In this document: positions 8,874 through 17,368 of the stretch, piece after piece
Layout of the letters: each line of letters starts with the position of its first letter
Numbering within the stretch: the first letter of the stretch is position 1
Source: Nocardia crassostreae
Lineage (GTDB): Bacteria > Actinomycetota > Actinomycetes > Mycobacteriales > Mycobacteriaceae
NCBI RefSeq assembly: GCF_001613405.1
Contig: NZ_BDCH01000023.1
Coordinates: 62,001-126,000 of the forward strand
Direction: 5' to 3'
Length of the DNA: 64,000 nt
Program-made: the position numbers and the translations under genes
The notes under the pieces: generated by a model
What the model saw: the letters and a program-made list of their open reading frames with translations, nothing else
Told to the model about the DNA's origin: nothing
The model's database searches: none

Positions 8874-10901
8874 ATGGTTTCCTACATCGTCACGGGCGGA
8901 ACCGGTTTTCTCGGGCGGCGCGTGGTCGCCGGGCTGCTGAACCGCGACAAGACCGCCGTGGTCCACGCGCTGGTGCGCGAGGCGTCGGTCGCCGAGCTGC
9001 GTGAGCTGGCACAGGACTGGGGCGCACCCGATCGGGTCTTCCCGTTGGTCGGCGATCTCACCGCGCCGGGACTCGGCCTGGCCGACGAGGCGCCCCGCGC
9101 CGATCACATCGCGCAACTCGGCGCGGTCTACGATATGACCGCCGACGAGGACAGCACCTACGCCGCCAATGTGGCGGGCACCCGCGCGGTCGTCGACCTG
9201 GCGCGCGAGCTGGGCGCGGTCCTGCACCACGTGTCCTCGGTGGCGGTCGCGGGCGATCACAAGGGCAAGTTCTTCGAGGACGATTTCGATCTGGGCCAGA
9301 ACCTGGAATCGCCCTACCATCGCACCAAATTCGAGGCCGAGAGGCTGGTCCGCGAGAGCAAGGACCTGCGCTGGCGAGTGTACCGCCCGGCCATCGTGGT
9401 CGGCGATTCCCGCACCGGCGAGATGGACAAGATCGAAGGGCCGTACTACTTCTTCCCCGCCATCGCGGGTCTGGCCGCGCTGCCGTCCGAACTCCCGGTC
9501 CCCATGCCGGATCTGGGCGCGACCAATATCGTTCCGGTCGACTACGTCTCGGCCGCCATGGTCGAGCTCGTCAACAAGCCGGGGCTGATCGGCCGCACCT
9601 TCCACCTGACCAACCCGCGGCCGCAGCCCTTCACCGAGGTGTACGCCGCGCTGGCCCGCGCCGCGGGCGCGCCCACCGGTCTGGGCACCGTGCCCGGCAG
9701 CCACGCCGCCCTGAATCTGCTCGGCGGCATCCCCGGCGTCACCGCGGCGCGCGATTTCGTGCTGGAGCGCTTCGGCATTCCCGCCGAGGTGGCACCGCAC
9801 ACCGCCTTCGAATCGGAGTTCGCCTCCGATTTCACCCAGGCCCAGCTGCGCGGCGCGGGCATCGAGGTCCCGGCCTTCGACACCTACGCCCGAACCCTCT
9901 GGAACTACTGGCACGCCAACCTCGACCCCGACCGCGCCCGCCGCATCGAGGGCGAACCCCTCGAAGGCCGCATCGTCCTGGTCACCGGCGCCTCCTCCGG
10001 CATCGGCCTGGCCACCGCGCATGCCGTGGCCCGCCGCGGCGCGACCGTGCTCATGGTCGCCCGCACCCCCGAGGATCTGGAGGCCGCCGCCGCGGCGGTC
10101 CGTGCGGAAAGCGGCGCCGCCCAGGCGTACACGTGCGATATCACCGACGAGAAGTCGGTGGAGCTGCTCGTCAAGCAGGTCCTCGCGGATCACGATCACG
10201 TCGACTTCGTGGTCAACAATGCCGGTCGCTCCATCCGCCGCTCGGTGCTCAATTCCACCGACCGGATGCACGATTTCGAGCGCACCATGGCCGTGAACTA
10301 CTTCGGTGCGGTGCGCTTGATCCTGGCCCTGCTGCCCTCCATGCGCGAGCGCCGTTTCGGCCACTTCGTGAACATCTCCTCCATCGCCGTGCAGACCAAG
10401 GTCCCGCGCTTCGCCGCCTATGTGGCGAGCAAGTCGGCCCTGGACAACTTCAGCGAGATCGCCGCGGTCGAGAACGCTGATGCCGGAATCACTTTCACCT
10501 CGGTGCGGATGCCCCTGGTGCGGACGCCCATGATCGCACCCACCGATCTGTACAAGTCCATTCCAGTGCACACCCCCGAGCAGGCCGCCGATATCGTCGT
10601 GCGCGCGCTGGAGCACCGCCCCAGCCGCATCGACACCCCCATCGGCACCTTCGCCCAGTTCGTCGATACGGTCATGCCGTCGGTGAAGCGCGCCATCCTG
10701 GCGCAGGGCTTCCGCATGTTCGGTGAGTCCAAGGCCGCCAAGCCGGTGAGCGCCGAGGCGGCGAGCGCCCCGGCCGAGACCGCCGCCAAGCCGGAGTCGC
10801 GCAGCCCGCTGCTGGCCCTGGCCCCGATCGTGCAGCCGCTCATGGGCATGCCCAGCCCGGCCGCCCGGATCACCAACAAGATCCCCGGCCTGCACTGGTA
10901 G
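8874..10901 (+). CDS. Two-domain fatty acyl-CoA reductase / SDR fusion (AcrA1-like)
   Basis: A 675-residue fusion. The N-half (about 1-360) is an NAD(P)-binding domain of the male-sterility/NAD_binding_4 type: T-G-G-T-G-F-L-G at 7-14 and Tyr148-H-R-T-Lys152. The C-half (from about 365) is a classical SDR with T-G-A-S-S-G-I-G and Tyr516-V-A-S-Lys520. This architecture matches the mycobacterial protein AcrA1, annotated as a multifunctional enzyme with acyl-CoA reductase activity, which would turn long-chain acyl-CoA into fatty alcohol. A WS/DGAT gene 1 kb downstream could esterify that alcohol to wax. The tail (about 610-660) is Ala/Pro/Lys-rich and probably disordered. ATG at 8874 follows AAAGGAGGGG; a long perfect hairpin lies just past the stop. 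Confidence 0.85.
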   Translation: MVSYIVTGGTGFLGRRVVAGLLNRDKTAVVHALVREASVAELRELAQDWGAPDRVFPLVGDLTAPGLGLADEAPRADHIAQLGAVYDMTADEDSTYAANVAGTRAVVDLARELGAVLHHVSSVAVAGDHKGKFFEDDFDLGQNLESPYHRTKFEAERLVRESKDLRWRVYRPAIVVGDSRTGEMDKIEGPYYFFPAIAGLAALPSELPVPMPDLGATNIVPVDYVSAAMVELVNKPGLIGRTFHLTNPRPQPFTEVYAALARAAGAPTGLGTVPGSHAALNLLGGIPGVTAARDFVLERFGIPAEVAPHTAFESEFASDFTQAQLRGAGIEVPAFDTYARTLWNYWHANLDPDRARRIEGEPLEGRIVLVTGASSGIGLATAHAVARRGATVLMVARTPEDLEAAAAAVRAESGAAQAYTCDITDEKSVELLVKQVLADHDHVDFVVNNAGRSIRRSVLNSTDRMHDFERTMAVNYFGAVRLILALLPSMRERRFGHFVNISSIAVQTKVPRFAAYVASKSALDNFSEIAAVENADAGITFTSVRMPLVRTPMIAPTDLYKSIPVHTPEQAADIVVRALEHRPSRIDTPIGTFAQFVDTVMPSVKRAILAQGFRMFGESKAAKPVSAEAASAPAETAAKPESRSPLLALAPIVQPLMGMPSPAARITNKIPGLHW

Positions 10902-10910
10902 CACACACGC

Positions 10911-10946
10911 AATTCGGCCCGGCGGGAATTCCCGCCGGGCCGAATT
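10911..10946. terminator. Perfect 36-base palindrome, probable bidirectional terminator
   Basis: AATTCGGCCCGGCGGG at 10911-10926 is followed by AATT and then its exact complement to 10946, so 16-base-pair arms close on a four-base loop that is itself palindromic. It starts 9 bases after the reductase stop and is followed by only a short T-poor GTCTT. GC-rich stems without U-tracts are usual terminators in actinobacteria. It also lies downstream of the cutinase gene on the other strand, so it may serve both. Confidence 0.85.
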
Positions 10947-11036
10947 GTCTTGGGGCCGCGCCCATATGATCATTCGGGCTGCAGGGAGTGATCCGCTGAC
11001 AGATCCCGCTTCGTTGGGGCCCCGCCCCTCCCCGGC

Positions 11037-11684
11037 TCAGATCCGATCCGCCGCGAAGTTCGCCGCCGCGACGAAGCTGTCGCCATAGGCCACGTGCGAG
11101 GCCGCATTCGTGCCCGCGCCGCACACCGGATCACCTCCGGTGCACCAGTTCCCGGTCCGCCCGGCGTACTCGCCCGGCACGCCTGCGCCCGCGGCCCGCA
11201 TGGGATCGCCGAACAGCAGCACCGCGGAAATCCGCCAGCCGAGCTCACCCGGCATCTGCACCCGGCCCGGATACCAGCTCACGGTCCCGGTGCCCAGCGC
11301 CGCGTGAATGACCGCCGCGCCCTGCGAGTAGCCAATCAGAACGAAGCGCTGCCCGGGGCAGGCGGCGGCCTGATAGTTCATGTGCCCCAACAGATCCTGG
11401 GTTCCCGCGCCGAGATTGAAGCTGTGGTCGGCGGGATAGGCGACCGGGTACGCGCTCGTCGAGACGGGCAACCGGTCCTGCAACATGCCGTACAGCGGAT
11501 TCCCGACCACATCGCCGAGCCATCCGGGTTCCCCGGTGCCCCGCACCGCTATCACATCCACATCGGCACACCAGTCCGCGCGGACCGTGGGTTGCGGGAA
11601 GAACACACTCGCCGCCACCAGTAGCGCGGCGAATACCCAAGCTGTACGCCAATTTACAGACAGCAACACCTTCCGGTCGCCCAT
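11037..11684 (-). CDS. Secreted cutinase-family serine esterase
   Basis: About 215 residues. An N-terminal hydrophobic stretch (AWVFAALLVAASVFF) with V-R-A-D-W after it is a Sec signal peptide. The mature part begins with the cutinase landmark C-A-D-V-D-V-I-A-V-R-G-T-G-E. Ser120 in G-Y-S-Q-G is the nucleophile, Asp185 in C-T-G-G-D-P-V-C the acid (between paired cysteines) and His197 in S-H-V-A-Y-G-D the base; all three are present. Mycobacterial relatives (Culp proteins) hydrolyse fatty acyl esters outside the cell. GTG at 11693 is an alternative start. A nested inverted repeat lies immediately upstream. No partner gene is on its strand. Confidence 0.9.
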   Translation of the reverse strand: MGDRKVLLSVNWRTAWVFAALLVAASVFFPQPTVRADWCADVDVIAVRGTGEPGWLGDVVGNPLYGMLQDRLPVSTSAYPVAYPADHSFNLGAGTQDLLGHMNYQAAACPGQRFVLIGYSQGAAVIHAALGTGTVSWYPGRVQMPGELGWRISAVLLFGDPMRAAGAGVPGEYAGRTGNWCTGGDPVCGAGTNAASHVAYGDSFVAAANFAADRI

Positions 11685-11713
11685 TGTCCTCACCCTCTCA
11701 CGCCGTTGTGAGA

Positions 11714-11757
11714 AGCCCGGTGACTCTTGTCAGTGACAAGTGACACTTCACCGGGCT
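11714..11757. promoter_or_regulatory. Nested inverted repeats upstream of the cutinase gene
   Basis: AGCCCGGTGA at 11714-11723 pairs with TCACCGGGCT at 11748-11757, enclosing a second perfect repeat, CTTGTCA-G-TGACAAG (11726-11740), and further TGACA copies. It begins about 30 bases before the cutinase ATG on the minus strand. The inner repeat has the size and symmetry of an operator; the outer one could form a leader hairpin or a terminator for a transcript arriving on the plus strand. Nothing identifies the binding protein. The rest of 11758-11953 is AT-richer and must carry the WS/DGAT promoter. Confidence 0.5.
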
Positions 11758-11953
11758 ATGTGACCCAAGGTAGGGAGACCGTCAGAGAGCGGCAACGAAT
11801 TCTACTGGAGCGATATCCTTTTGATTCCCAACCGTATCCCATTCAAACTTGTTATCTACAAGCTACTTTGAGGCAACGACAAGGCATACGGGAGGTGTCG
11901 GAGCCCACCACAATCGGCGCGCAAAGTGGAACCCGTTCTCATAGGGTGTTGGT

Positions 11954-13357
11954 ATGGAACGACTTACCGGGCTCGATGCGAGCTTCCTCTATCTCGAAAC
12001 CGACACCCAACTCCTGCACGTGTGCGCGCTGCTCATCGTGGATCCCCCGGCGGACGGCGTGGAGTTCGAATTCGACAGATTCAAGGGCGAGCCGGGTCGG
12101 CGGCTACACCTGATTCCGGCCATGACCCGCCGCCTGCACACCGTGCCGTTCAATCTCGATCACCCGGTCTGGGTGCGGGATTCGGCCTTCGACCTCGACT
12201 ATCACATTCGCCGCGTGGGCCTGCCCGCACCGGGCGACCGCGCCGCGCTGGCCGAGCTCACCGGCGATATCGCGGGCCGCCCGCTGGACCGCACCCGCCC
12301 GCTGTGGGAGATGTGGGTGGTGGAGGGCCTGCCGCACGGCAAGGTCGCCGTCATCTCCAAGTACCACCACGCCATCGTCGACGGCATTACCGGCACGAAC
12401 ATGATGATGCACCTGTGCGATGTCGAACCGGGCGTCTCCTACACCCCACCGGCCGAAACCCCCGTGGCCGAACCGGAACCCAATGATCTGCTGCTGGCCG
12501 CCGATGCCGTGGTGAAGTTCCCGGGCAAGCTGGGCATGTTCGGCATGGTGCCCAAGACCGTGGGCATCCTGGGCGGTCTGGTCCAGCGTCGCCGCGGCGA
12601 AAACGGCGGCCGCGGAATGCCTTTGCCGTTCACCGCCCCGCGCACCCCGTTCAATCGCGCAATCACCCCGCATCGCGGTGTCTCCTTCGTCCAGACCGAT
12701 CTGGCCGATATCAAGGAGATAAAGTCGGCCTTCGGCGTCAAGGTCAACGACGCGGTGCTCGCCATAGTGGGCGGCGCGCTACGCAGCTATCTCGAATCAC
12801 ACGACGAGTTGCCCGAATCCTCGCTCATCGCCTCGGTTCCGGTCTCGGTGCACGACACCTCCCGGCACGCGGAGGGGACCAATAAGGTGTCCACCATCTT
12901 CGCGCGCCTGCACACCGATATCGAGGATCAGGTCGCGCGCCTGCTCGCCATTGCCGAGGACAATCGCGGCGCCAAGGAGGAGCACAATATGATCGGCGCG
13001 GACTTCCTCCAGGATTGGGCGAAGTACGCCCCGCCCAACACCTTTCAGCTCGCGGCGCGCGCGTATTCCTCGCTGAAGCTGGCCGAGCGCCATCCGGTGG
13101 TGCACAATCTGGTGGTCTCCAATGTCCCCGGGCCCAATTTCCCCATGTACTTCCTGAGCGTGCGGGTGGCCTCGATGTATCCGTTCGGCCCGGTCTTCCA
13201 CGGCGCCGGTCTGACCGCCACGGTGATCTCCACCAACGGTCACCTGGATTTCGGGTTCATCGCCTGTAAGGAACTGGTCCCCGATGTGGATCGGATCGCC
13301 GACGCCATTCCCGAAGTCATCGTCGAACTGCTCAAGGCAGCTCGCGAACAGAACTGA
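11954..13357 (+). CDS. Wax ester synthase / diacylglycerol O-acyltransferase (WS/DGAT)
   Basis: A 467-residue bifunctional acyltransferase that makes triacylglycerol from diacylglycerol and acyl-CoA, or wax esters from fatty alcohol and acyl-CoA. It starts with the family hallmark L-T-G-L-D-A-S-F-L-Y-L-E and carries the catalytic H-H-A-I-V-D-G motif (His138, His139, Asp143). P-L-W-E-M-W just before it, N-D-A-V-L-A-I-V in the middle and the V-S-N-V-P-G-P loop near 390 are all typical. Length matches mycobacterial Tgs proteins. It is soluble or membrane-peripheral at lipid droplets. The upstream acyl-CoA reductase could supply the alcohol. Its last 26 bases overlap the convergent alpha/beta hydrolase gene. 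Confidence 0.93.
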   Translation: MERLTGLDASFLYLETDTQLLHVCALLIVDPPADGVEFEFDRFKGEPGRRLHLIPAMTRRLHTVPFNLDHPVWVRDSAFDLDYHIRRVGLPAPGDRAALAELTGDIAGRPLDRTRPLWEMWVVEGLPHGKVAVISKYHHAIVDGITGTNMMMHLCDVEPGVSYTPPAETPVAEPEPNDLLLAADAVVKFPGKLGMFGMVPKTVGILGGLVQRRRGENGGRGMPLPFTAPRTPFNRAITPHRGVSFVQTDLADIKEIKSAFGVKVNDAVLAIVGGALRSYLESHDELPESSLIASVPVSVHDTSRHAEGTNKVSTIFARLHTDIEDQVARLLAIAEDNRGAKEEHNMIGADFLQDWAKYAPPNTFQLAARAYSSLKLAERHPVVHNLVVSNVPGPNFPMYFLSVRVASMYPFGPVFHGAGLTATVISTNGHLDFGFIACKELVPDVDRIADAIPEVIVELLKAAREQN

Positions 13358-14273
13358 CCACCGCCGCACAGGCCTCAAGGAGCACCGGGACAAAGACGTC
13401 CGCCTCGAGTGCGCAGGCCGCGTGACCGGCCTTCGCGAGGAAAATCTCCGCTCCCGGAATCATTTTCGCCATTTCCAATTGCCGGTAGACGGGCAGCGCC
13501 CGATCCCGCGTGGTGATCACCACGGCCGTGGGCGCCTTCAGTGTCGCGAGCCATTCCGACGAATCGAACCGCCCGATCACGGCGAGCGCCTGCGTCAGCG
13601 CCCAGCCGCTCAGACTGCGCATCTCCCCCATAGCCCAGCGATCCATCCGCCCGACCGGCCACGAGGATTCCGGCAGCACGGGCAGTTTCGCCCAGCGCAC
13701 CACCGCCCGCCGGTACACGGTCTCCGACATGGACGCCGCGACCGCGCCCCAGGCGCGATGGAAGGCCCGCTCCCGCCACTTCTCCTGGAAGCGATAGGTG
13801 GTGGCGCACAGCACGAGCCCGGCCACCCGATCCGGATGCCGGTGCGCGGTCAGCTGCGCGATGACCCCGCCCATGGAGTAGCCGACCAGGATCGGCCGCT
13901 CGATGCGGAGCACATCGGCGAGAGCGATCACATCGTCGGCCAGATCGTCGAGATCGAAACGCTCGGACTGTATTCCGCGCCCGTGCCAGCGCTGGTCGAA
14001 CAGCACCACGCGGTACCGCTCGGTGAGCTCCCGCAAGGACGGGAACCAGTTCAGCATGGCCGTGGTGACCATTCCGTGCAGTAGCACCACGGTCGGGGCA
14101 TTCGCCGACGGTCCCGGCAGGTCCACCACATAGGTACTGCCGCGCCCCGGCAGTTCGACCATGGATCCGGTCGGCACCTCGGTCAACCTGGAAATACGTT
14201 GCGACAGGCGACGCCCGCGCCGACTCGCGTCGGTGGGCGATTCCGCGGAAAGCTGCACACTGCGGTTCGTCAT
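13332..14273 (-). CDS. Alpha/beta-fold hydrolase
   Basis: About 313 residues with the full alpha/beta-hydrolase plan: oxyanion-hole V-V-L-L-H-G-M near 62-68, nucleophile Ser133 in G-Y-S-M-G-G, an acidic residue in the region near T-T-R-D-R-A-L-P, and the base His in A-K-A-G-H-A-A. The substrate is unknown; in this setting a lipase or esterase acting on neutral lipid is plausible. The ATG at 14273 is chosen because GGGAGG lies 8 bases upstream; an ATG at 14339 would add a low-complexity Ser/Gly leader. Its 3' end overlaps the WS/DGAT gene by 26 bases in convergent orientation, so the two transcripts can interfere. Confidence 0.85.
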   Translation of the reverse strand: MTNRSVQLSAESPTDASRRGRRLSQRISRLTEVPTGSMVELPGRGSTYVVDLPGPSANAPTVVLLHGMVTTAMLNWFPSLRELTERYRVVLFDQRWHGRGIQSERFDLDDLADDVIALADVLRIERPILVGYSMGGVIAQLTAHRHPDRVAGLVLCATTYRFQEKWRERAFHRAWGAVAASMSETVYRRAVVRWAKLPVLPESSWPVGRMDRWAMGEMRSLSGWALTQALAVIGRFDSSEWLATLKAPTAVVITTRDRALPVYRQLEMAKMIPGAEIFLAKAGHAACALEADVFVPVLLEACAAVVSSVRELP

Positions 14274-14370
14274 CGAATGGCCTCCCGGCGCACCGCCCCC
14301 AGCGGGCGAATTGGAACACGTTTCACTCGATGATGCCATAGCTCCGCCGGAAAGTTGCGCTACGGGCGAG

Positions 14371-15270
14371 TCACGAATCGCAGTGCCGCGGCCCGGGAAT
14401 CACAGTGGTCACCACCATGACCGGCGGCGGCTCCGGTGTCGGCTCCGGGGGCCGGAGTTCCGGTATGGGATAGAGCCGGACGCCGGTGAAGCGCACCTCC
14501 CCGCCATCGAGGGTCACACCGCCGACCAGGACCTCGTGGCCGTACACATCGGTCACCAGGGCCGTGAACGGTCCGGGCCCCGCGCCCGAGACCGACCAGT
14601 AGTTGTCGTAGCCGCGCCGAAGCGGAATCCAATCCTCACCGCCGTCGGGCCGTAAGGACACCTGCCGCAAGGGATTACCATTGCCGGAGAACAACACCCC
14701 GATCCAGTCCGCCGAGGAACCCGGCTGCACGCGGTAGAACAGTTCCGGCGCGGGATTGGGATCGCGCACCTTGGTGATCCGAATGGGCGCGACCCCATCG
14801 GAGACGTGCGCGATCTCCTCGAAAGCGGCTCGGCTCAAATCGTATTGATGGGGACCGCATCCGGGACAGCGGTCCACGATCATGGCGCGCACGCTGCCGA
14901 GCGGGCCATCGATATCGACATAGGACCCGCACGCCGCCGAACCCTCGTACTCGTCGGTCGGGACGCCGATGTAATAGCCGTCGAGGGGCAATTCGGGCAG
15001 CGAGCACGCCACACCGGGCGTGAAGGCGTAGTACCGCGCCTCCCGGGTCTCCGAGGGCGGCTGCTCGATGGTTGAGAGCTGCTGCGGAGTAACCGAACTG
15101 GTTGTCGGCGCGGGGAGCGTCACCACCGTCGTGGTGTCCGGCGCGCTGCGGCAGGCCACCGTCGCCGGTCGCATCACCCAGGTCACCGCCCCCACGACCA
15201 CCACTCCTGCCAGGGCCGTCCACAGCCACGGCCGACCGTTGCGGACCTCTTCGTGACCCGTGCGGTGCAT
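14371..15270 (-). CDS. Membrane-anchored expansin-like protein
   Basis: About 299 residues. A single N-terminal membrane segment (W-T-A-L-A-G-V-V-V-V-G-A-V-T-W-V, about 16-33) is followed by a Thr/Pro-rich linker. The first folded domain (about 85-190) looks like the double-psi beta-barrel of expansins and RlpA: A-A-C-G-S-Y-V-D-I-D-G, then V-D-R-C-P-G-C-G-P-H-Q-Y-D-L-S, with the expected Asp and paired Cys. The second domain (about 200-280: W-I-G-V-L-F-S-G-N-G-N-P-L-R, Y-W-S-V-S-G) resembles the expansin beta-sandwich. Bacterial expansins loosen plant cell wall without hydrolysis. The Cys-rich central motif is clear; function on cellulose or on the cell's own wall is unknown. ATG at 15306 is an alternative start. 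Divergent from the broken cyclopropane synthase. Confidence 0.75.
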   Translation of the reverse strand: MHRTGHEEVRNGRPWLWTALAGVVVVGAVTWVMRPATVACRSAPDTTTVVTLPAPTTSSVTPQQLSTIEQPPSETREARYYAFTPGVACSLPELPLDGYYIGVPTDEYEGSAACGSYVDIDGPLGSVRAMIVDRCPGCGPHQYDLSRAAFEEIAHVSDGVAPIRITKVRDPNPAPELFYRVQPGSSADWIGVLFSGNGNPLRQVSLRPDGGEDWIPLRRGYDNYWSVSGAGPGPFTALVTDVYGHEVLVGGVTLDGGEVRFTGVRLYPIPELRPPEPTPEPPPVMVVTTVIPGPRHCDS

Positions 15271-15494
15271 GGGTGTTCCCCAACCTCCGAATGATGTTTG
15301 CTGCAACGATGCTGAATTATCTTCAGGAAAGCAGTCGGACCGGTCGTGCCGGGCTCGAATCGGAAACTCGGAGTGAAAGACTCGGCGTGTCGCCGGTGTG
15401 TCACGGATCCGGCACGGCCGGGCCTCGACCTAGAACGGGTGGGCGCCATGTTCCGTATGTCCTGGTACCCCTCGACATTCCAGGAGCGTCCCGC

Positions 15495-16351
15495 ATGGCC
15501 GACCTCGCCCCCTTCTATCAGCAGGTGCAATCCCACTACGACCTGTCCGACGACTTCTACGCGCTGTTCCTCGACCCCTCCATGACCTACAGCTGCGCTT
15601 ATTTCGCCCACCCGGACATGACGCTCGAACAGGCGCAGCAGGCCAAGATCGATCTCGCGCTCGGCAAGCTGCGGCTACAGCCGGGGATGACCGTGCTGGA
15701 TATCGGATGCGGCTGGGGCGCGACCATGATCCGCGCCGCCCAGGATCGCGGCGTGCGCGTGGTCGGGCTGACACTGAGCCGCAATCAGTAGGACCATGCG
15801 CGCGAACGTATTCGGCGGCTCGGCCTGAGCGATATCGCCGAGGTGCGGTTGCAGGGCTGGGAGGAATACCACGGCGAGGTGGACCGGATCGTCAGCATCG
15901 GCGCGTTCGAGCACTTCCGCAAGGAGCGCTACGGCTAGTTCTTCACACGCTGCTACGACATGATGCCGACCGACGGGCGCATGCTGCTGCACACCATCAT
16001 CGGCCATACCCTGGCCGAACTGCGGGCCCGGAACATCTCCCCCGGGCGGACGCGCTGTTCCACATCTTCATCAAGCAGGAGATCTTCCCGGGCGGGCAGC
16101 TGCCCCAGCCGCAGCTGGTGACCAGCCACGCCGCCCAGGCCGGATTCCATCTGCAGCGCATCCACGCGCTACGACCGCATTACGCCCGCACGCTCGATCA
16201 CTGGGCGCGCGCCCTGGAGCGCCATCGTGCGGAAGCCGTGCGCCTGACCTCCGAGGAGATCTACGAGAGGTACATGAAATACCTCACCGGCTGTGCGCAC
16301 TACTTCCGCGCGGGGCACCTCGACGTCATGCAGTTCACTTTGATCAAATAG
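15495..16351 (+). pseudogene. Cyclopropane/mycolic acid synthase-like methyltransferase, three lesions
   Basis: The translated segments match a SAM-dependent cyclopropane fatty acid/mycolic acid synthase of normal size (about 285 residues): Y-D-L-S-D-D-F-Y-A-L-F-L-D-P-S-M-T-Y-S-C-A-Y-F at the start, V-L-D-I-G-C-G-W-G as SAM motif I, then Q-G-W-E-E-Y and I-V-S-I-G-A-F-E-H-F. Two in-frame TAG codons interrupt it: 15789-15791 (after S-R-N-Q, where relatives have Tyr) and 15936-15938 (after K-E-R-Y-G). A frameshift follows near 16044-16046 where CCCCCGGG seems one G short; after it the frame resumes correctly (F-I-K-Q-E-I-F-P-G-G-Q-L-P) to the normal end. Such enzymes modify mycolates or membrane acyl chains. 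With three lesions it is very probably not functional, unless all are sequencing errors. Confidence 0.8.
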
Positions 16352-17321
16352 CCGGAACCCGTTGCGCGGCAACGGCCAGCCGGGTGTCCTCGGTGACCAG
16401 ATCGGCATTGATCTGCGCCCCCGCGAATGCGCCTGCCGCAGCGGAGTTTCCGACCTGCGCGGCGATCTCGGTGACATTACCGGCCGCCCAGACACCGGGT
16501 ACCGCGGTGCGGCCCATGGCGTCGACGGGAATGTATTCGCCTATCCCACTGGGATGTTCGGACGGATCCAGGCCGAGCGCCGCCAGCAGCCCCGCCCGCG
16601 CCACCGCGCGGGTCTGGACGGCCAGCGTGTCCCGGCGCACCACCGTGCCGTCGGCCAGTCGCACACCGGCCAGCCGGTCGTGCTCGACCTCGACTGCGGT
16701 CACCTCGCCCGTCACCACCCGGATCCCGCGTGCGGCCAACTGCTCGGCCTGCTCACCGGACGGGGGTTCGGTGGCGTGGGTGAACAGCACGACGTCATCG
16801 CTCAGCTGCCGGAACAACAGCGCCTGGTGCACGGCCATCGGGCTCGTGGCGAGGACGCCGATGGCCCTGTCCCGGACCTCCCAACCGTGGCAGTACGGGC
16901 AGTGCAGCACATCGTGTCCCCAGCGCTCCCGCAATCCGGGAATATCGGGCAGCTCGTCGACCACGCCGGTCGCCACCAGCAATCGCCTGGCCCGGACGGG
17001 GCGGCCGTCGGCCAGGGCGACCGTGAATTCCGGTGTCCCGGACTCGTCCTCGTCGCGGGCCACCGCCACGACCTCGCCGTGCACCACATGTCCGCCGTAC
17101 TGCCGCACCTCGGCGCGGCCGAGCGCGAACAGTTCCGTGGGCGGCATGCCCTCCCGGCCCAGCAGCCCGTGCACGCCCTCGGCCGGGGCATTGCGCGGCG
17201 CGCCCGCGTCGATCACCACCACCGACCGTCGCGAGCGGGCGAGCATGAGCGCCCCGTTCAGTCCGGCGGCGCCGCCGCCTATCACCACCACGTCATAGGT
17301 GTTCTGCAACTCCTCGGTCAT
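16344..17321 (-). CDS. Thioredoxin-reductase-like FAD oxidoreductase
   Basis: A 325-residue flavoprotein of the low-molecular-weight pyridine nucleotide-disulfide class. FAD binding: V-V-V-I-G-G-G-A-A-G-L-N-G (about 11-23) and the C-terminal G-V-W-A-A-G-N-V. Redox pair: C141-P-Y-C144-H-G-W-E, the variant of the CxxC seen in actinobacterial enzymes near thiol-oxidising natural-product dithiol oxidases and NAD(P)H-dependent relatives. The start at ATG 17321 has GAGGAAG upstream. It is divergent from an XRE-cupin regulator with overlapping inverted repeats between them, so that protein probably controls it. Its 3' end overlaps the cyclopropane synthase remnant by 8 bases. A missing dedicated thioredoxin neighbour argues against the housekeeping TrxB. 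Confidence 0.85.
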   Translation of the reverse strand: MTEELQNTYDVVVIGGGAAGLNGALMLARSRRSVVVIDAGAPRNAPAEGVHGLLGREGMPPTELFALGRAEVRQYGGHVVHGEVVAVARDEDESGTPEFTVALADGRPVRARRLLVATGVVDELPDIPGLRERWGHDVLHCPYCHGWEVRDRAIGVLATSPMAVHQALLFRQLSDDVVLFTHATEPPSGEQAEQLAARGIRVVTGEVTAVEVEHDRLAGVRLADGTVVRRDTLAVQTRAVARAGLLAALGLDPSEHPSGIGEYIPVDAMGRTAVPGVWAAGNVTEIAAQVGNSAAAGAFAGAQINADLVTEDTRLAVAAQRVPAI

Positions 17322-17368
17322 CGTGACCACTTCCTCGCAACCCACCATGCCCAAGACTCGGTCAACCT

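Noticed and set aside
8736..10973. 745-codon minus-strand frame opposite the acyl-CoA reductase
   Set aside because: Composition is Gly/Arg/His-rich antisense shadow; the plus strand carries a clear two-domain reductase.
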